A stretch of 64,000 nucleotides of DNA from Halorussus salilacus (GTDB taxonomy: Archaea > Halobacteriota > Halobacteria > Halobacteriales > Haladaptataceae), in contig NZ_CP099993.1 in the NCBI RefSeq assembly GCF_024138125.1, positions 434,001-498,000 of the forward strand, given 5' to 3'. The notes below the pieces were generated by a model. The model had not been told where the DNA came from and did no database searches. It worked only from the letters and a program-made list of their open reading frames with translations. The translations under genes were made by a program, and so were the position numbers. Shown in pieces: positions 24,512 to 33,383 of the stretch; position 1 is the stretch's first letter; every line of letters begins with the position of its first letter.

Positions 24512-25474
24512 ATGAGCGACGAACTGGAGTCGACGGTCGACCGCCGCCGCGAGCGAGACGTCGAGAGCGACGTCGCCACCGAGCGGTCGGCTCTGCGGCG
24601 CGTTCTGGACCGCGACGTGGTTCAGTCGGCACCGTTCTGGCTCCCGCCGTTCCTGCTGATGGGCTTCTTCATCTACGCCGCCATCGGCTGGAACTTCGTC
24701 ATCTCGCTCACCGACTACTCAGGGTTCGGGGCCATCGAGTACCGGCCCATGAACTTCGAGAACTACCGGGCGATGCTCGACGACCCGGCGATGTGGACGG
24801 CGACCCGCAACACCTTCGCGCTGTTGGTCGGGTTCACGCTGATCTGTCTGGTCGTGGGTCTCGCGCTCGCGGTCCTGCTCGACCGCGAGGTGCGGTTCGG
24901 GCGGGCGTTCCGGACCATCTACCTCCTGCCGATGAGCCTGTCGTTCATCGTGACCGCGCAGTTCTGGATGTGGATGTACAACTTCGACTTCGGCATCGTG
25001 AACCGGGTGGTGGGGCTGGTCGGACTGGGTCCCTACAGTTGGCTCGGGAGCCCGCGGCTGGTGCTGGGGTCGGTGATATTCGCGCTCGTCTGGCAGTTCA
25101 GCGGCTACACGATGGTCGTCTACCTCGCCGCCCTGCGGGCGATTCCACGCGACCAGTACGAGGCCGCGAGGGTCGACGGCGCGAGCACGCTCCGGATGTA
25201 CTGGCGCGTGATACTCCCGCAACTCAAGCCCGCGATGGTGAGCGCGTCGGTCGTGCTGGTGCTGTTCGCGCTCAAGGCGTTCGACTTCCTCTACGCCATC
25301 TGGGGGTATCGCCCGCGGCGCGGGGCCGACATCCTCGCGACCAAGATGGTGCGGGAGGCATTCAACAAGCAGGACTGGTCGTACGCCGCCGCCATCGCCA
25401 TCCTGCTGTTCGCGCTGTCGCTTTCGGTCATCGCGCCGTACCTCTACCAACAGCACAAACAGGGGAACCTATGA
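24512..25474 (+). CDS. ABC sugar permease, MalF/UgpA-like
   Basis: 320-residue inner-membrane permease with six helices. The cytoplasmic EAA loop that docks the ATPase is EAARVDGASTLRMYWRVILP near residue 222. A charged N-terminus of about 38 residues precedes the first helix. It starts 31 bp after the binding-protein gene and overlaps the next permease by four bases (ATGA), so the genes are translationally coupled. Confidence 0.92.
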   Translation: MSDELESTVDRRRERDVESDVATERSALRRVLDRDVVQSAPFWLPPFLLMGFFIYAAIGWNFVISLTDYSGFGAIEYRPMNFENYRAMLDDPAMWTATRNTFALLVGFTLICLVVGLALAVLLDREVRFGRAFRTIYLLPMSLSFIVTAQFWMWMYNFDFGIVNRVVGLVGLGPYSWLGSPRLVLGSVIFALVWQFSGYTMVVYLAALRAIPRDQYEAARVDGASTLRMYWRVILPQLKPAMVSASVVLVLFALKAFDFLYAIWGYRPRRGADILATKMVREAFNKQDWSYAAAIAILLFALSLSVIAPYLYQQHKQGNL

Positions 25475-26391
25475 GCGGGGAATCGGAGGAAAGTGGCCGG
25501 TCGATACGGCACCTCGCGACGGACGCACGCGTCCGTCGCGTCGCGCTGTACGCGACCACGCTGGCGCTGGTCGCGTTCTACCTGACGCCCATCGAGACCG
25601 GCGTCGTGACCTCGCTCAAGACCAGCGAGGCGGTCCGGAACACCCAACCGTTCCTCCCGCCCGGCCCCGGCGGCTTCACGCTGGGGAAGTGGGCGTTCGC
25701 GTTCGACGCGCTCTCTCACGGGATGGTCAACAGCATGCTGTTCACGATTCCCTCGACGCTCCTCTGTGCGGTCTTCGGGAGCATGGCGGCCTACGGGCTC
25801 ACCCTCGTGGACTGGCGGGGGCAGGTGGCGGTGCTGGCGCTGTTCATCGCGGGCATCTTCATCCCGTATCAGGCGGTCATCATCCCGCTGTCGGAGTTCT
25901 GGTCGATATGGGTCGACCTCGACGAGCGACTCGCGTTCCTGTGGGCGCTACCCCTGCTCGAACCCCACTACGCGACGCTACTCGAACTCGTAATCACTCA
26001 CACCGCCTACGGCATCCCCATCTGCACGGTCCTGTTCCGGGCCCAGTACCAGACGATGTCGTGGGAGATGATAGAGGCCGCCCGCCTCGACGGGGCGTCG
26101 CTGTGGCGGGTGTACCGGCGCATCGTCCTGCCGCTGTCGGTGCCGATGTTCGCGGTCGTGTTCATCTTCCAGTTCACCCAGATATGGAACGAGTTCCTGT
26201 TCTCGCTCACCATCATCCGGAGCGTCAGCGACCCCGCCGCGTCGGTCACGCTGATACTCTCGGGGCTGGGCGAGGCCCTCGAAGGGGTCGACTTCCCCCT
26301 CCGGATGGCGGGCGCGTTCGTCTCGGCGCTGCCCACGCTCGTCGTCTACGTCCTGTTCAGCGACCAGTTCGCGGAGGGGGTGAGGGTGTGA
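25471..26391 (+). CDS. ABC sugar permease, MalG/UgpE-like
   Basis: 306-residue second permease of the importer. Six helices and the EAA loop EAARLDGASLWRVYRRIVLP (about residue 205) are present. The C-terminal signature (LFSDQFAEGVRV) resembles the MalG-type ending, in which the tail reaches into the ATPase dimer. The start overlaps the upstream stop (ATGA). It forms the heterodimeric channel with the preceding gene product. Confidence 0.92.
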   Translation: MSGESEESGRSIRHLATDARVRRVALYATTLALVAFYLTPIETGVVTSLKTSEAVRNTQPFLPPGPGGFTLGKWAFAFDALSHGMVNSMLFTIPSTLLCAVFGSMAAYGLTLVDWRGQVAVLALFIAGIFIPYQAVIIPLSEFWSIWVDLDERLAFLWALPLLEPHYATLLELVITHTAYGIPICTVLFRAQYQTMSWEMIEAARLDGASLWRVYRRIVLPLSVPMFAVVFIFQFTQIWNEFLFSLTIIRSVSDPAASVTLILSGLGEALEGVDFPLRMAGAFVSALPTLVVYVLFSDQFAEGVRV

Positions 26392-26438
26392 CCCGCCCGC
26401 GAGCGCTCTCAATCGTCCAGATCGACCCGAGGTAACAC

Positions 26439-27632
26439 ATGGCAAAGACAGAACTCGACCACGTAACGAAGGTGTACACGGAGACTGACGGCTCGGAGGT
26501 CGTCGCGGTCGACGACCTGTCGCTCGCCATCGACGACGGCGAGTTCCTCGTCCTCGTCGGGCCGTCGGGGTGCGGAAAGTCGACGACACTGCGGATGATC
26601 GCCGGACTCGAATCGGTCACCGACGGCGAGATTCGGCTCGGCGGCCGGGTGATAAACGACGTTCCGGCGAGGGACCGCGACATCGCGATGGTGTTCCAGT
26701 CGTACGCGCTCTACCCCCACATGACGGTGCGGGAGAATATGGCGTTCGGACTGGAGGAGTCGACCGAGCTCCCCGACGACGAGATAGCCGACCGCGTCGA
26801 GCGGACCGCCGAGATGATGAACATCGCCGACCTGCTCGACCGGACTCCAGGCGACCTCTCGGGCGGCCAGCAACAGCGGGTCGCGCTCGGGCGGGCCATC
26901 GTCCGGGACCCCGCGGTCTTCCTGCTCGACGAACCCCTCTCGAATCTCGACGCAAAGCTCCGCGCCCAGATGCGGACCGAACTCCAGCGCCTCCAGGAGG
27001 ACCTCGACACCACGACCATCTACGTCACCCACGACCAGACCGAGGCGATGACGATGGGCGACCGCATCGCCATCCTCGACGGCGGGGTCCTCCAGCAGGT
27101 CGGCACGCCACTGGAGTGCTACCACGAGCCCGCGAACCTGTTCGTGGCGGGGTTCGTCGGCGAACCGTCGATGAACTTCTTCGACGTGGACCTGCGCGAT
27201 GGGACCCTCGTCGGCGAGCACTTCGAGTACCCCCTCTCGGAGGCGGTCCGGGCCGACGTGGCGGGCCACGACCGACTCGTCCTCGGGATTCGTCCGGAGG
27301 ACGTGGAACTCCTCGGGGACGCCGAGACAGCCCACGACTTCCCGGCGACCGTCGACGTGGTCGAACCGATGGGCGACGAGAATCAGGTCCACCTCGCCCT
27401 CCGCGGCGGGGTCGAGACGGGAGCGGAGGCGGGAGACGAGTCCGCGCAGGTGACCGACTCCGAGCAGGCGTCGCTCGTGGCGACCGTCTCGGGGATGCGT
27501 CGGGTCGCGGCCGGGCGGGACGCCGTCGTCCGGATTCCTGAGGACGCGGTCCACCTCTTCGACCGCGAGACGGGCGAGGCGCTCCGCAACCGGGAACTGG
27601 AGAGCGTCGAGGCGGCGAGTCCGAACCTCTAG
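26439..27632 (+). CDS. ABC transporter ATPase, UgpC/MsmX type
   Basis: 397-residue ATP-binding subunit. Walker A GPSGCGKST is at 41-49, the Q-loop in VFQSYALYPHMTV follows, the signature LSGGQQQR is near 137, Walker B VFLLDEP near 157 and the switch His in VTHDQ. The C-terminal regulatory OB domain (about 240-385) is present, with an acidic insertion around 330-345 typical of haloarchaea. A GAGGT purine stretch lies 5-6 bp before the ATG. The stop overlaps the stop of the convergent bolA gene by four bases. Confidence 0.93.
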   Translation: MAKTELDHVTKVYTETDGSEVVAVDDLSLAIDDGEFLVLVGPSGCGKSTTLRMIAGLESVTDGEIRLGGRVINDVPARDRDIAMVFQSYALYPHMTVRENMAFGLEESTELPDDEIADRVERTAEMMNIADLLDRTPGDLSGGQQQRVALGRAIVRDPAVFLLDEPLSNLDAKLRAQMRTELQRLQEDLDTTTIYVTHDQTEAMTMGDRIAILDGGVLQQVGTPLECYHEPANLFVAGFVGEPSMNFFDVDLRDGTLVGEHFEYPLSEAVRADVAGHDRLVLGIRPEDVELLGDAETAHDFPATVDVVEPMGDENQVHLALRGGVETGAEAGDESAQVTDSEQASLVATVSGMRRVAAGRDAVVRIPEDAVHLFDRETGEALRNRELESVEAASPNL

Positions 27633-27883
27633 GCGTCGGTCCCGGCGTGCTCCTCGGGCGTGTAGGTCTTCAGCTCCAGCGCGTGGATGTCGGTCGTCAT
27701 GTGCTCGCCCAGCGCGTCGTACACCAGCTCGTGCTGGGCGACGAGGGGTTCGCCCTCGAACGCTGGCGAGACCACGGTGGCCGCGAGGTGGTCCTCGTCG
27801 TCGACCCCCCGCGGGTGGGTGACCGTGGCTTCGGCGTCGTCGAGATTCTCCTCGATGAGTCGCTTCACGTCGTCGGCGTTCAT
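27629..27883 (-). CDS. BolA-family protein
   Basis: 84-residue single-domain protein with the BolA class-II KH-like pattern (HELVYDALGEHMTTDIHALELKTYTPEE at the C-terminus, including the conserved invariant His). BolA proteins bind monothiol glutaredoxins and Fe-S clusters or act as DNA-binding stress regulators. The N-terminus (MNADDVKRLIEENLDDAEATV) is normal for the family. Its promoter side is occupied by the family A composite element at 27975-28250. Confidence 0.88.
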   Translation of the reverse strand: MNADDVKRLIEENLDDAEATVTHPRGVDDEDHLAATVVSPAFEGEPLVAQHELVYDALGEHMTTDIHALELKTYTPEEHAGTDA

Positions 27884-27974
27884 GGTTCTACGTACTGGTA
27901 GGGAGTCCGGGATGAAATGGGTATGGATGCCGGTGGGCGAATACAGCAGACTTCGGGAGAGTAGTGGTGACTTC

Positions 27975-28053
27975 GAAAGCCCCCGCCCGCTCGCTACGAA
28001 CCGTCTGCGAAGACTCCACGACGAACGCCCCGAAAGCCCCCACCCGCTCGCTC
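27975..28053 (+). repeat. Two upstream copies of the family A left arm
   Basis: GAAAGCCCCCGCCCGCTCGC at 27975-27994 and GAAAGCCCCCACCCGCTCGC at 28034-28053 repeat the left arm of the hairpin at 28095. The first is followed by TACGAACCGTCTGCGAAGAC, the type A unit of the array at 20161. This is a shortened version of that array. Confidence 0.75.
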
Positions 28054-28094
28054 TACGTCCGGACCACGAACGCATTCGGACCGGTGAAGACTTC

Positions 28095-28201
28095 GGAAGC
28101 CCCCGCCCGCTCGCGGTCGCTGGCCGACATATCCGCGCAAACCGCGCGCGGATAGGGGTCGGCCAGACGACCAAGCGATGCGCGAGCGGGCGGCCCCTTT
28201 C
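28095..28201 (+). repeat. Family A structured element, copy 2 (possible ncRNA)
   Basis: The same fold as copy 1 with different stem sequence. GGAAG (28095-28099) pairs with CTTTC (28197-28201) through one G-T wobble, CCGCCCGCTCGCG (28103-28115) with its complement at 28181-28193, and the CCC/CCC internal loop is kept. TGGCCGAC (28121-28128) pairs with GTCGGCCA (28158-28165), and ATCCGCGC (28131-28138) with GCGCGGAT (28146-28153). It lies between bolA and a small hypothetical gene, both on the minus strand. Together with its flanks it fills the gap 27884-28270. Confidence 0.85.
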
Positions 28202-28270
28202 AGTCCCACCCCGTCGAACGGTCCACCGGGCGCTTCGCGGTGGACTGCGGAAATCCGAGAAATTGCGTCG

Positions 28271-28555
28271 TCAGGTTCCTGTTCGCGTAATCCCGTCGAG
28301 TCGCCCCACCGTCTCGGCGTCGGGGTCTTCGTCGCCCTCGACGCGCTCGACCGGCGGGTCGCGGTAGTCGGTGTAGACGTTCAGCGCGAAGTCGTCGGTC
28401 TGGACCGTGAACTGCTCGACGTCGCCGTCCGGTCGCCAGACGCGCGTCACCTCGCCCTCCGCGCGCTTTCCGGTTCCGGGGCTTCCCTTCGGCGACCATT
28501 CGAGTTCGACCCTCGTTCCCTCTTCGAGGTCGTTCGGCTGGAGTTGGTCGGCCAT
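28271..28555 (-). CDS. Small hypothetical protein, SH3-like beta domain
   Basis: 94 residues, soluble and acidic. The pattern of short strands (RVELEWSPKG, AEGEVTRVWRPDGDVEQFTV, FALNVYTDYRDPPVERV) suggests a small beta-barrel. The C-terminal 25 residues are charged and probably disordered. A GTG lies directly before the ATG at 28555, and the ATG is taken as start. The function is unknown. Confidence 0.7.
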   Translation of the reverse strand: MADQLQPNDLEEGTRVELEWSPKGSPGTGKRAEGEVTRVWRPDGDVEQFTVQTDDFALNVYTDYRDPPVERVEGDEDPDAETVGRLDGITRTGT

Positions 28556-28649
28556 CACGCGTGAGAAGTGGGTCCGCGAACGTGAGGGTGGCGGCCGTCT
28601 CTGTCGAGGCTTCCGATTTCACTAATCGGCGCGCTGGGGCGACGCCGTG

Positions 28650-28674
28650 GTCACGCGAGCGAAGCGAGTGTGAC
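28650..28674. repeat. Short hairpin with GCGAGCGAAGCGAGT core
   Basis: GTCAC (28650-28654) and GTGAC (28670-28674) flank GCGAGCGAAGCGAGT. The same core with other arms occurs at 32041-32063 (TCCC/GGGA). Related cores occur at 20044 and 28742-28767. Confidence 0.7.
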
Positions 28675-28689
28675 CTCGGAAGACGCGGT

Positions 28690-28830
28690 TTGTCTTCCGG
28701 TGGTTTGGCGTCGCGCCCATGCGCGCGAGGGATGAGTATCGCAGGGCACGAACGGAGTGAGTGCCTGAGAAACGCAGTCGGTTGGGGAGGCGTGAGGCCC
28801 GCGGTGCTGTCGCGGTGGGGTCGGCTCGGA
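28690..28830 (+). repeat. Family B dispersed element, copy 2 (lacks the GGTACCGGGAG end)
   Basis: Contains GCGCGCGAGGGATGAGTATC, a GGCAC/GTGCC hairpin around GAACGGAGTGA, GAGAAACGCAG, a CGGTTGGGGAGG core (about 28780-28791) and GCGGTGCTGTCGCGGTGGGG. Together with the hairpins on both sides it fills the 380-bp gene-free gap 28556-28935. Confidence 0.7.
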
Positions 28831-28832
28831 CC

Positions 28833-28866
28833 GAAAGCCCTCGACCGCGAGCGGTCGAGGGCTTTC
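28833..28866. repeat. 16-bp-stem hairpin starting GAAAGCCC
   Basis: GAAAGCCCTCGACCGC (28833-28848) and its exact complement (28851-28866) flank a two-base loop. The outer GAAAGCCC/GGGCTTTC resembles the base of family A, so this may be a minimal relative. It lies 70 bp downstream of the fen stop on the opposite side. Confidence 0.7.
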
Positions 28867-28935
28867 GATGGCTTTCGAGGACAACACTGCGCTACCAACT
28901 GGGGCTCCGAATCCGAGGAGGTTCCGCCACCACCG

Positions 28936-29919
28936 TCAGGTCCACTGGTCGAGTCCGGTCTGAACCACCGACTCCTCGATGCGCTCGAACCCGCGCTCGA
29001 CCTCCGACTCGTGGACGCTCCACTCGCCGACCACGTACTCGCGGGCGGCCTCGATGTCGGGGTCCATCTCGGCGTCGAACTCGACCTCGTCGCTGACGGT
29101 GGGATTCAAGAAGAGGTCTCGAATCACGTCCACGTCCTTCTCGATGCTCGCGCCCCGCGATTCGAGGACGCCCCAGATGTCGCCGTGCTCTTTGACCTCC
29201 TTCAGGGCGGTCTTCGGGCCGACTCCGGGGACGCCTTCGTTGAAGTCGGTGCCACAGAGGATGCCGATATCGACCAACTGCTCCCACGTCACGCCGTGCT
29301 CGTCGAGGGTGGCCTCGAAGTCCATGAGTTCGGGGTCGCCCTTGCTCGTGAGCTGGCGCAGCGTCAGGGGTGCCCCGAGCAGGAGGGCGTCGTAGTCCTC
29401 GGTCCCGCAGTAGTCGACCGCGCCGGTGCGGTTCATGTGGGCGGCCTGGGCCTCGCCCTCCGCGGGGGCCTCGATGGTGGGCACGTCGAGCAGGTCGAGC
29501 AGCTCGCGGGTCGTCCGCTGGATGGTGTCGGTGAGCCGCTGGGTGTGGGCTTCGAGGCGCGCGATCTCGATGGCGTCGCCCTCCTCGCGGGCTTCTTCGA
29601 GCTTTTCCTCGCGCTTCTCGCGCTCCTCGCGGCGCTGTTCGAGCTCGGCGGCCTTGTGGTCGGTGACCGCGCCGTCGAACACGAACACGGGCGTGAGGTC
29701 GTTCTCGAAGAACTTCGGCAGGCCCTGCACGATGCCGACGAGGTTGGCGACCTCGGTGCCGTCGTCGGTGGTGTATATCTCGTCGCTGGTCCACTTGACG
29801 GTCGTCGTGAGGTACTTGTAGAGCCAGTTGTGGGCGTCTACCGCGACGGTGTCGCCGTCGAGTTCGTCGAAGGCGACCTCCGAGATGACCGCGAGTTGGC
29901 GCAGGTCGGTGTTTCCCAT
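28936..29919 (-). CDS. fen: Flap endonuclease 1
   Basis: 327-residue structure-specific nuclease that removes 5' flaps during Okazaki-fragment maturation and repair. The XPG N-domain is near residue 25 ([13 protein letters not shown]) and the I-domain metal ligands are in [17 protein letters not shown] (about 151). The helix-hairpin-helix [14 protein letters not shown] is near 228. The C-terminus ends QTGLDQWT, a PCNA-interacting (PIP) motif. The charged clamp helix (about 92-130) is rich in Glu and Arg as in other haloarchaea. The start at 29919 gives the expected MGNTDLRQL. Confidence 0.95.
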   Translation of the reverse strand: MGNTDLRQLAVISEVAFDELDGDTVAVDAHNWLYKYLTTTVKWTSDEIYTTDDGTEVANLVGIVQGLPKFFENDLTPVFVFDGAVTDHKAAELEQRREEREKREEKLEEAREEGDAIEIARLEAHTQRLTDTIQRTTRELLDLLDVPTIEAPAEGEAQAAHMNRTGAVDYCGTEDYDALLLGAPLTLRQLTSKGDPELMDFEATLDEHGVTWEQLVDIGILCGTDFNEGVPGVGPKTALKEVKEHGDIWGVLESRGASIEKDVDVIRDLFLNPTVSDEVEFDAEMDPDIEAAREYVVGEWSVHESEVERGFERIEESVVQTGLDQWT

Positions 29920-30046
29920 TGCGTGGGAGTAGGGGGCGTGAGGGTTTGAAAGCTACTGGTCTCGGGTGAAGCAGGATTTCTAAGTATCGTAACGGACGGA
30001 GAACGGCCCTTTCGCGTGACGCCGAGCTGTCGATTCGAGCAGGAGC

Positions 30047-30215
30047 TAGCGACTCCCGGTACCGATGAGGACCGCACAGCACCGCAACCGCGACCGCAGG
30101 CCACACCCTCCCCAGCCGACTCCTTCGTTCGCGCCTTCGGCGCTTCACTCAGTCATCCCTCGCGCGCTGAAGGCGCGGCCTCAAACAGCGAGGCCGCGCC
30201 AGCGCGCGCCGGTCG
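30047..30215 (-). repeat. Family B dispersed element, copy 3
   Basis: Read on the minus strand it starts with a GCGCGCT hairpin that carries the inner stem GGCGCGGCCTC/GAGGCCGCGCC. It continues with GCGCGCGAGGGATGA and a GCGCCGAAGGCGC hairpin, then the GGCTGGGGAGGG core and GCGGT repeats. It ends with CGGTACCGGGAGTCGCTAGC (one base different from the others). It occupies most of the gene-free gap 29920-30245 between fen and the Rieske oxidoreductase gene. Confidence 0.75.
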
Positions 30216-30245
30216 TCGGAAGTCGAATTGGCGAAATCCGTCGCC

Positions 30246-31793
30246 TCACTCCCCGCGCTTCGAAAGGTCCTCGACCGCCGGGCCGTCCAGCACCTCGCCG
30301 TCCACCGAAAATCGAGAGCCGTGGCAGGGGCAGTCCCACGACTCCTCGCCGTCGTTCCACCGGACGAGACACTTCATGTGGGTGCAGACCGCCGAGACGG
30401 CGTGAATCTCGCCCTCGTCGTCCCGGGAGACCGCGAGCGGCTTGCCGCCGCGCCGGACCACCTTCCCCTCGCCGGGCGCGAGGTCGCCCGCGTCGCCGCC
30501 AGCGAGCGCGGCCGCGCCCCAGTCGCGGGCGAACTGCGCCCCGGCGTCGACGTTCTCGGCGACGAGGTCCTTGCCCGACGCGCCGGGGTCGAGACGCTCG
30601 GGGTCGAATGTCTCGGCCCACGGCGTCGACCCGCCGCGAGCGAGCGCCGCGAGCAGGGTCCCCGCGGCGGTGCCGTTGGTCATTCCCCACCCGCCGAACC
30701 CGGTGGCTCCGTAGACGTTCTCGTAGCCGGGACCGAGTCGCCCGACGAACGGAACCTTGTCGGCCGAGACGTAGTCCTGCGTGGACCACCGGTACTCGAC
30801 CGACTCCACGTCGAAGCGCTCGCGGGCCTGCGATTCGAGTTTCCGATAACGCTCGGCGGTCGAACCGCCCTGTCCGGTCTTGTGGTTCTGGCCGCCGACG
30901 AGCGTCAGGGTGCCGTCGTCGGTCGGATGCGGTCGGACCGAGAAGTAGGGTTCGGCGTCCCGGTAGAACATCCCCCGGGGCGGCTCCTCGGCGAGCCGGA
31001 CCGCGAGCACGTACGACCGCTTGGGGTGCTGGCGCGCGAAGTAGAACGCGGGGTCCTCGATGGGGAAGTGGGTCGCCACGAGGACGTTCTCGGCGGTCAC
31101 GGTCCCGCGCTCGGTCTCGACCTCGCAGGGCGATTCACTCCCCCTCACGCCCGAGTCGCCGTCCTCGACGCCCGTGACCCTCGTCTCCTCGAAGACGTGC
31201 GAGCCCGCCTCGGGAATCGCCTCGACGAGGTCCAGCAGGTACTTCCGAGGGTGGAACTGAGCCTGGTCGTCGAACCGCACCGCGCACGGCGACTCCGCGG
31301 GGAACGGCGGGTCCTCGACGTACGACGCCGGGAGGTCGAGCGCCTCCGCGGCGGCGGTCTCGCGCTTTATCGCCCGGCGCTGGTCCTCGTCGGCGGCGTA
31401 GGTGTAGGCCGGAAGTCGCTCGAAGTCGCAGTCGATGTCGTACTCCTCGACCCTGCGCGCGACCGTCTCGACGGCCGCCGAGTTGGCCTCGGCGTACCCC
31501 CGCGCTCGTTCGCGGCCGTGCTTGCGAAGCAGTTCGTCGTACACGAGCCCGTGCTGGGCGGTGATTTTCGCGGTCGTCTTGCCCGTCACGCCCTCGACCA
31601 CCCGGTCGGCTTCGAGGAGCGCGACCTCCCGTCCCGCTTCCGCGCAATCGAGCGCCGCGGTCACCCCCACGATGCCGCCCCCGACCACCGCGGTGTCTAC
31701 CCGAAGGTCGCCGTCCAGCGCCGGGAAGTCGGTCCGCGGCGTGGTGTCGGTCCACAGCGATTCGTGTCGGCCCGGTAGCTCCCCTTGGCTCAT
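30246..31793 (-). CDS. FAD-dependent oxidoreductase fused to a C-terminal Rieske domain
   Basis: 515 residues. The N-terminal DAO-type flavoprotein has the dinucleotide motif VVGGGIVGVTAALDCAEAG (36-54), a GKTTAKITAQHG motif near residue 90 and a GATGFGGWGMTNGTAAG FAD-closing motif near 385. The last 95 residues form a Rieske [2Fe-2S] domain with ligands in CTHMKC and CPCHGSRF. The architecture matches the YhfW-type family, in which electrons pass between flavin and iron-sulfur centre, but the substrate is unknown. The ATG at 31793 (MSQGELPGRHESLW) gives the family's normal N-terminus. Confidence 0.9.
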   Translation of the reverse strand: MSQGELPGRHESLWTDTTPRTDFPALDGDLRVDTAVVGGGIVGVTAALDCAEAGREVALLEADRVVEGVTGKTTAKITAQHGLVYDELLRKHGRERARGYAEANSAAVETVARRVEEYDIDCDFERLPAYTYAADEDQRRAIKRETAAAEALDLPASYVEDPPFPAESPCAVRFDDQAQFHPRKYLLDLVEAIPEAGSHVFEETRVTGVEDGDSGVRGSESPCEVETERGTVTAENVLVATHFPIEDPAFYFARQHPKRSYVLAVRLAEEPPRGMFYRDAEPYFSVRPHPTDDGTLTLVGGQNHKTGQGGSTAERYRKLESQARERFDVESVEYRWSTQDYVSADKVPFVGRLGPGYENVYGATGFGGWGMTNGTAAGTLLAALARGGSTPWAETFDPERLDPGASGKDLVAENVDAGAQFARDWGAAALAGGDAGDLAPGEGKVVRRGGKPLAVSRDDEGEIHAVSAVCTHMKCLVRWNDGEESWDCPCHGSRFSVDGEVLDGPAVEDLSKRGE

Positions 31794-31909
31794 TTCAGAA
31801 ACCCCCAGAATCTGGATTCGGTTCGACCGGACCGGCCTTATTGGCACCGGCCGCGATGTGGAGATAGCTCGACTTCGGACTGCGGAAACGGTGTCGATAG
31901 TCCGGATTC

Positions 31910-32038
31910 GAAAGCCCCGGCACGCTCGCGGTCGCTCTGCGGGATATTCGCGCCTCACCGCAACGCACCGCATCGGCGCGAATAGTCGCCCGCAGAGACG
32001 ACCACGGGCCGAAGGCCCGCGAGCGCGCCGCCCCTTTC
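31910..32038 (+). repeat. Family A structured element, copy 3 (possible ncRNA)
   Basis: GAAAG (31910-31914) pairs with CTTTC (32034-32038), and CGGCACGCTCGCG (31918-31930) with CGCGAGCGCGCCG (32018-32030) with one mismatch. The CCC/CCC internal loop is conserved. TCTGCGGG (31936-31943) pairs with CCCGCAGA (31989-31996), and ATTCGCGCC (31946-31954) with GGCGCGAAT (31975-31983). An additional small GGGCC-GAA-GGCCC hairpin is inserted at about 32005-32017. It lies between two minus-strand genes in the gap 31794-32135. Confidence 0.85.
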
Positions 32039-32040
32039 AT

Positions 32041-32063
32041 TCCCGCGAGCGAAGCGAGTGGGA
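32041..32063. repeat. Short hairpin with GCGAGCGAAGCGAGT core
   Basis: TCCC and GGGA flank GCGAGCGAAGCGAGT immediately after family A copy 3, replacing its usual CCCACCCC tail. Same core as at 28650. Confidence 0.65.
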
Positions 32064-32135
32064 AGTCGAAAGACAAGCGAAGCGCAGTTTTTCGGGAGTC
32101 CCGCCCGCGTGGACGGGTCGGTTCGGACTCGTGGA

Positions 32136-32690
32136 TTACTCCGGCACAGAAATCACGTCCGGCGGTCCCTCGCCCGCCTTCGCCTCCAGAAATTCCCGCT
32201 CCTCGGGAGCGAGGTCGTCGCGCTCGCGGTAGGCGTCGAGTCCCGCTTGATACGACTCGCGCGCCCGGTCGCCCGGGCGCGCGAGGACCAACTCCGCGAG
32301 GCCGGTCCGCTCGCCGGTGTAGCCGAACCCGGCCTTGTGGAGCGCGTGGTACGCGAAGGGGTTGTTGACCGCGATCTGCACGCGGTCGTAGCCCCGGGCT
32401 TCGAGGCGGTCGCTGGCGAACGCCGCGAGTCGCGCGCCGACGCCCTCGCCGCGGCGGTCGTCGCGGACGGTGACGTACCGCAACCACGCCGTCCCGGGGT
32501 CGGTCCGGTCCTCGTTGAACGCGACGGCGGCGACGAGGTCGTCGCCGCCGTCGCGACCCGGTCCCGCGTCGTTCCGGGCCACCGCCTTCCCGGTGTTCGA
32601 CATCACGAACTTCCCGGCGTAGCTGAATTCCCGGTGGTCGAGTCGGAGTTGGGGCCCCTCGTCGGGCCACCCGACCAGCGCGTACTCCAT
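32136..32690 (-). CDS. GNAT-family N-acetyltransferase
   Basis: 184-residue acetyl-CoA-dependent transferase. Motif A reads RYVTVRDDRRGEGVGARLAA (about residues 71-90) with the R/Q-x-x-G-x-G/A CoA loop. Motif B is YHALHKAGFGYTGE near 115. The last 50 residues form a helical extension. The acceptor cannot be predicted. The ATG at 32690 begins MEYALVGWPDEG. The gene is divergent from the methyltransferase at 32776, with short promoters between. Confidence 0.85.
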   Translation of the reverse strand: MEYALVGWPDEGPQLRLDHREFSYAGKFVMSNTGKAVARNDAGPGRDGGDDLVAAVAFNEDRTDPGTAWLRYVTVRDDRRGEGVGARLAAFASDRLEARGYDRVQIAVNNPFAYHALHKAGFGYTGERTGLAELVLARPGDRARESYQAGLDAYRERDDLAPEEREFLEAKAGEGPPDVISVPE

Positions 32691-32775
32691 GCGTCGGCTT
32701 GGGGCCGCCGCGACAACTGTGCTTCGCCGTGGACCGGCCTGCGCCTTTTTGGAGGTCCGGGTCGTCACTCATCGC

Positions 32776-33360
32776 ATGACCCACGCCGTGGGCGACACCG
32801 CCTTCTTCGACCGCCTCGCGCGGCGCTACGACTGGTTCGTGCCGACGCCCGACGCCGCCGAGATTCGGGCGGGACTCGACCTCGCCGACCGCGAAATCGA
32901 GCGGGTGCTGGACGTCGGCGGCGGCACCGGCAGGGGCGCGGGCGCGGTCGAGGACGCCGAGCGAATCGTGGTCGACGCCGCGCCGGGGATGGCCCGCGAG
33001 GCCCGCCGGAAGGGGTTCGAGGCCGTGCTGGCCGACGCCGCCCGCCTGCCCTTCGACGCCGACAGCGTCGATGCCGTCCTCGTCGTCGACGCGCTCCACC
33101 ACTTCGGCGACCCCGAGTCGGCCCTGCGGGAGGCGGCCCGCGTCCTCCGACCCGGCGGCGTGCTGGTGGTCCGCGAAATCGACCCGACAACCCTCGTGGG
33201 CCGCCTGATCGCGGGCGGCGAGCACCTCTGGGGGTTCGACTCGCGCTTCTTCGCGCCCGACGACCTCGCCGAGCGCGTCGGCGAGGCGGGCCTCGAAGCG
33301 CGGTACCGCACGCAGGGGTTCCAGTACACCGTCGCCGGGCGCGCACCGCGGGAATCATAA
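32776..33360 (+). CDS. Class I SAM-dependent methyltransferase
   Basis: 194 residues with the Methyltransf_11 pattern: motif I VLDVGGGTGRGAGAV near residue 39, an Asp ending strand 2 (VVDAAPGM), motif II DSVDAVLVVDALHHF near 97, and EAARVLRPGGVLVVREID. It resembles UbiE/quinone-type or small-molecule methyltransferases, but the substrate is unknown. The ATG at 32776 is preferred to one 29 codons upstream, which falls in the divergent gene. It is followed after 23 bp by a DUF3054 gene. Confidence 0.87.
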   Translation: MTHAVGDTAFFDRLARRYDWFVPTPDAAEIRAGLDLADREIERVLDVGGGTGRGAGAVEDAERIVVDAAPGMAREARRKGFEAVLADAARLPFDADSVDAVLVVDALHHFGDPESALREAARVLRPGGVLVVREIDPTTLVGRLIAGGEHLWGFDSRFFAPDDLAERVGEAGLEARYRTQGFQYTVAGRAPRES

Positions 33361-33383
33361 CGACCCGACCCCAAGCCCGAGAC

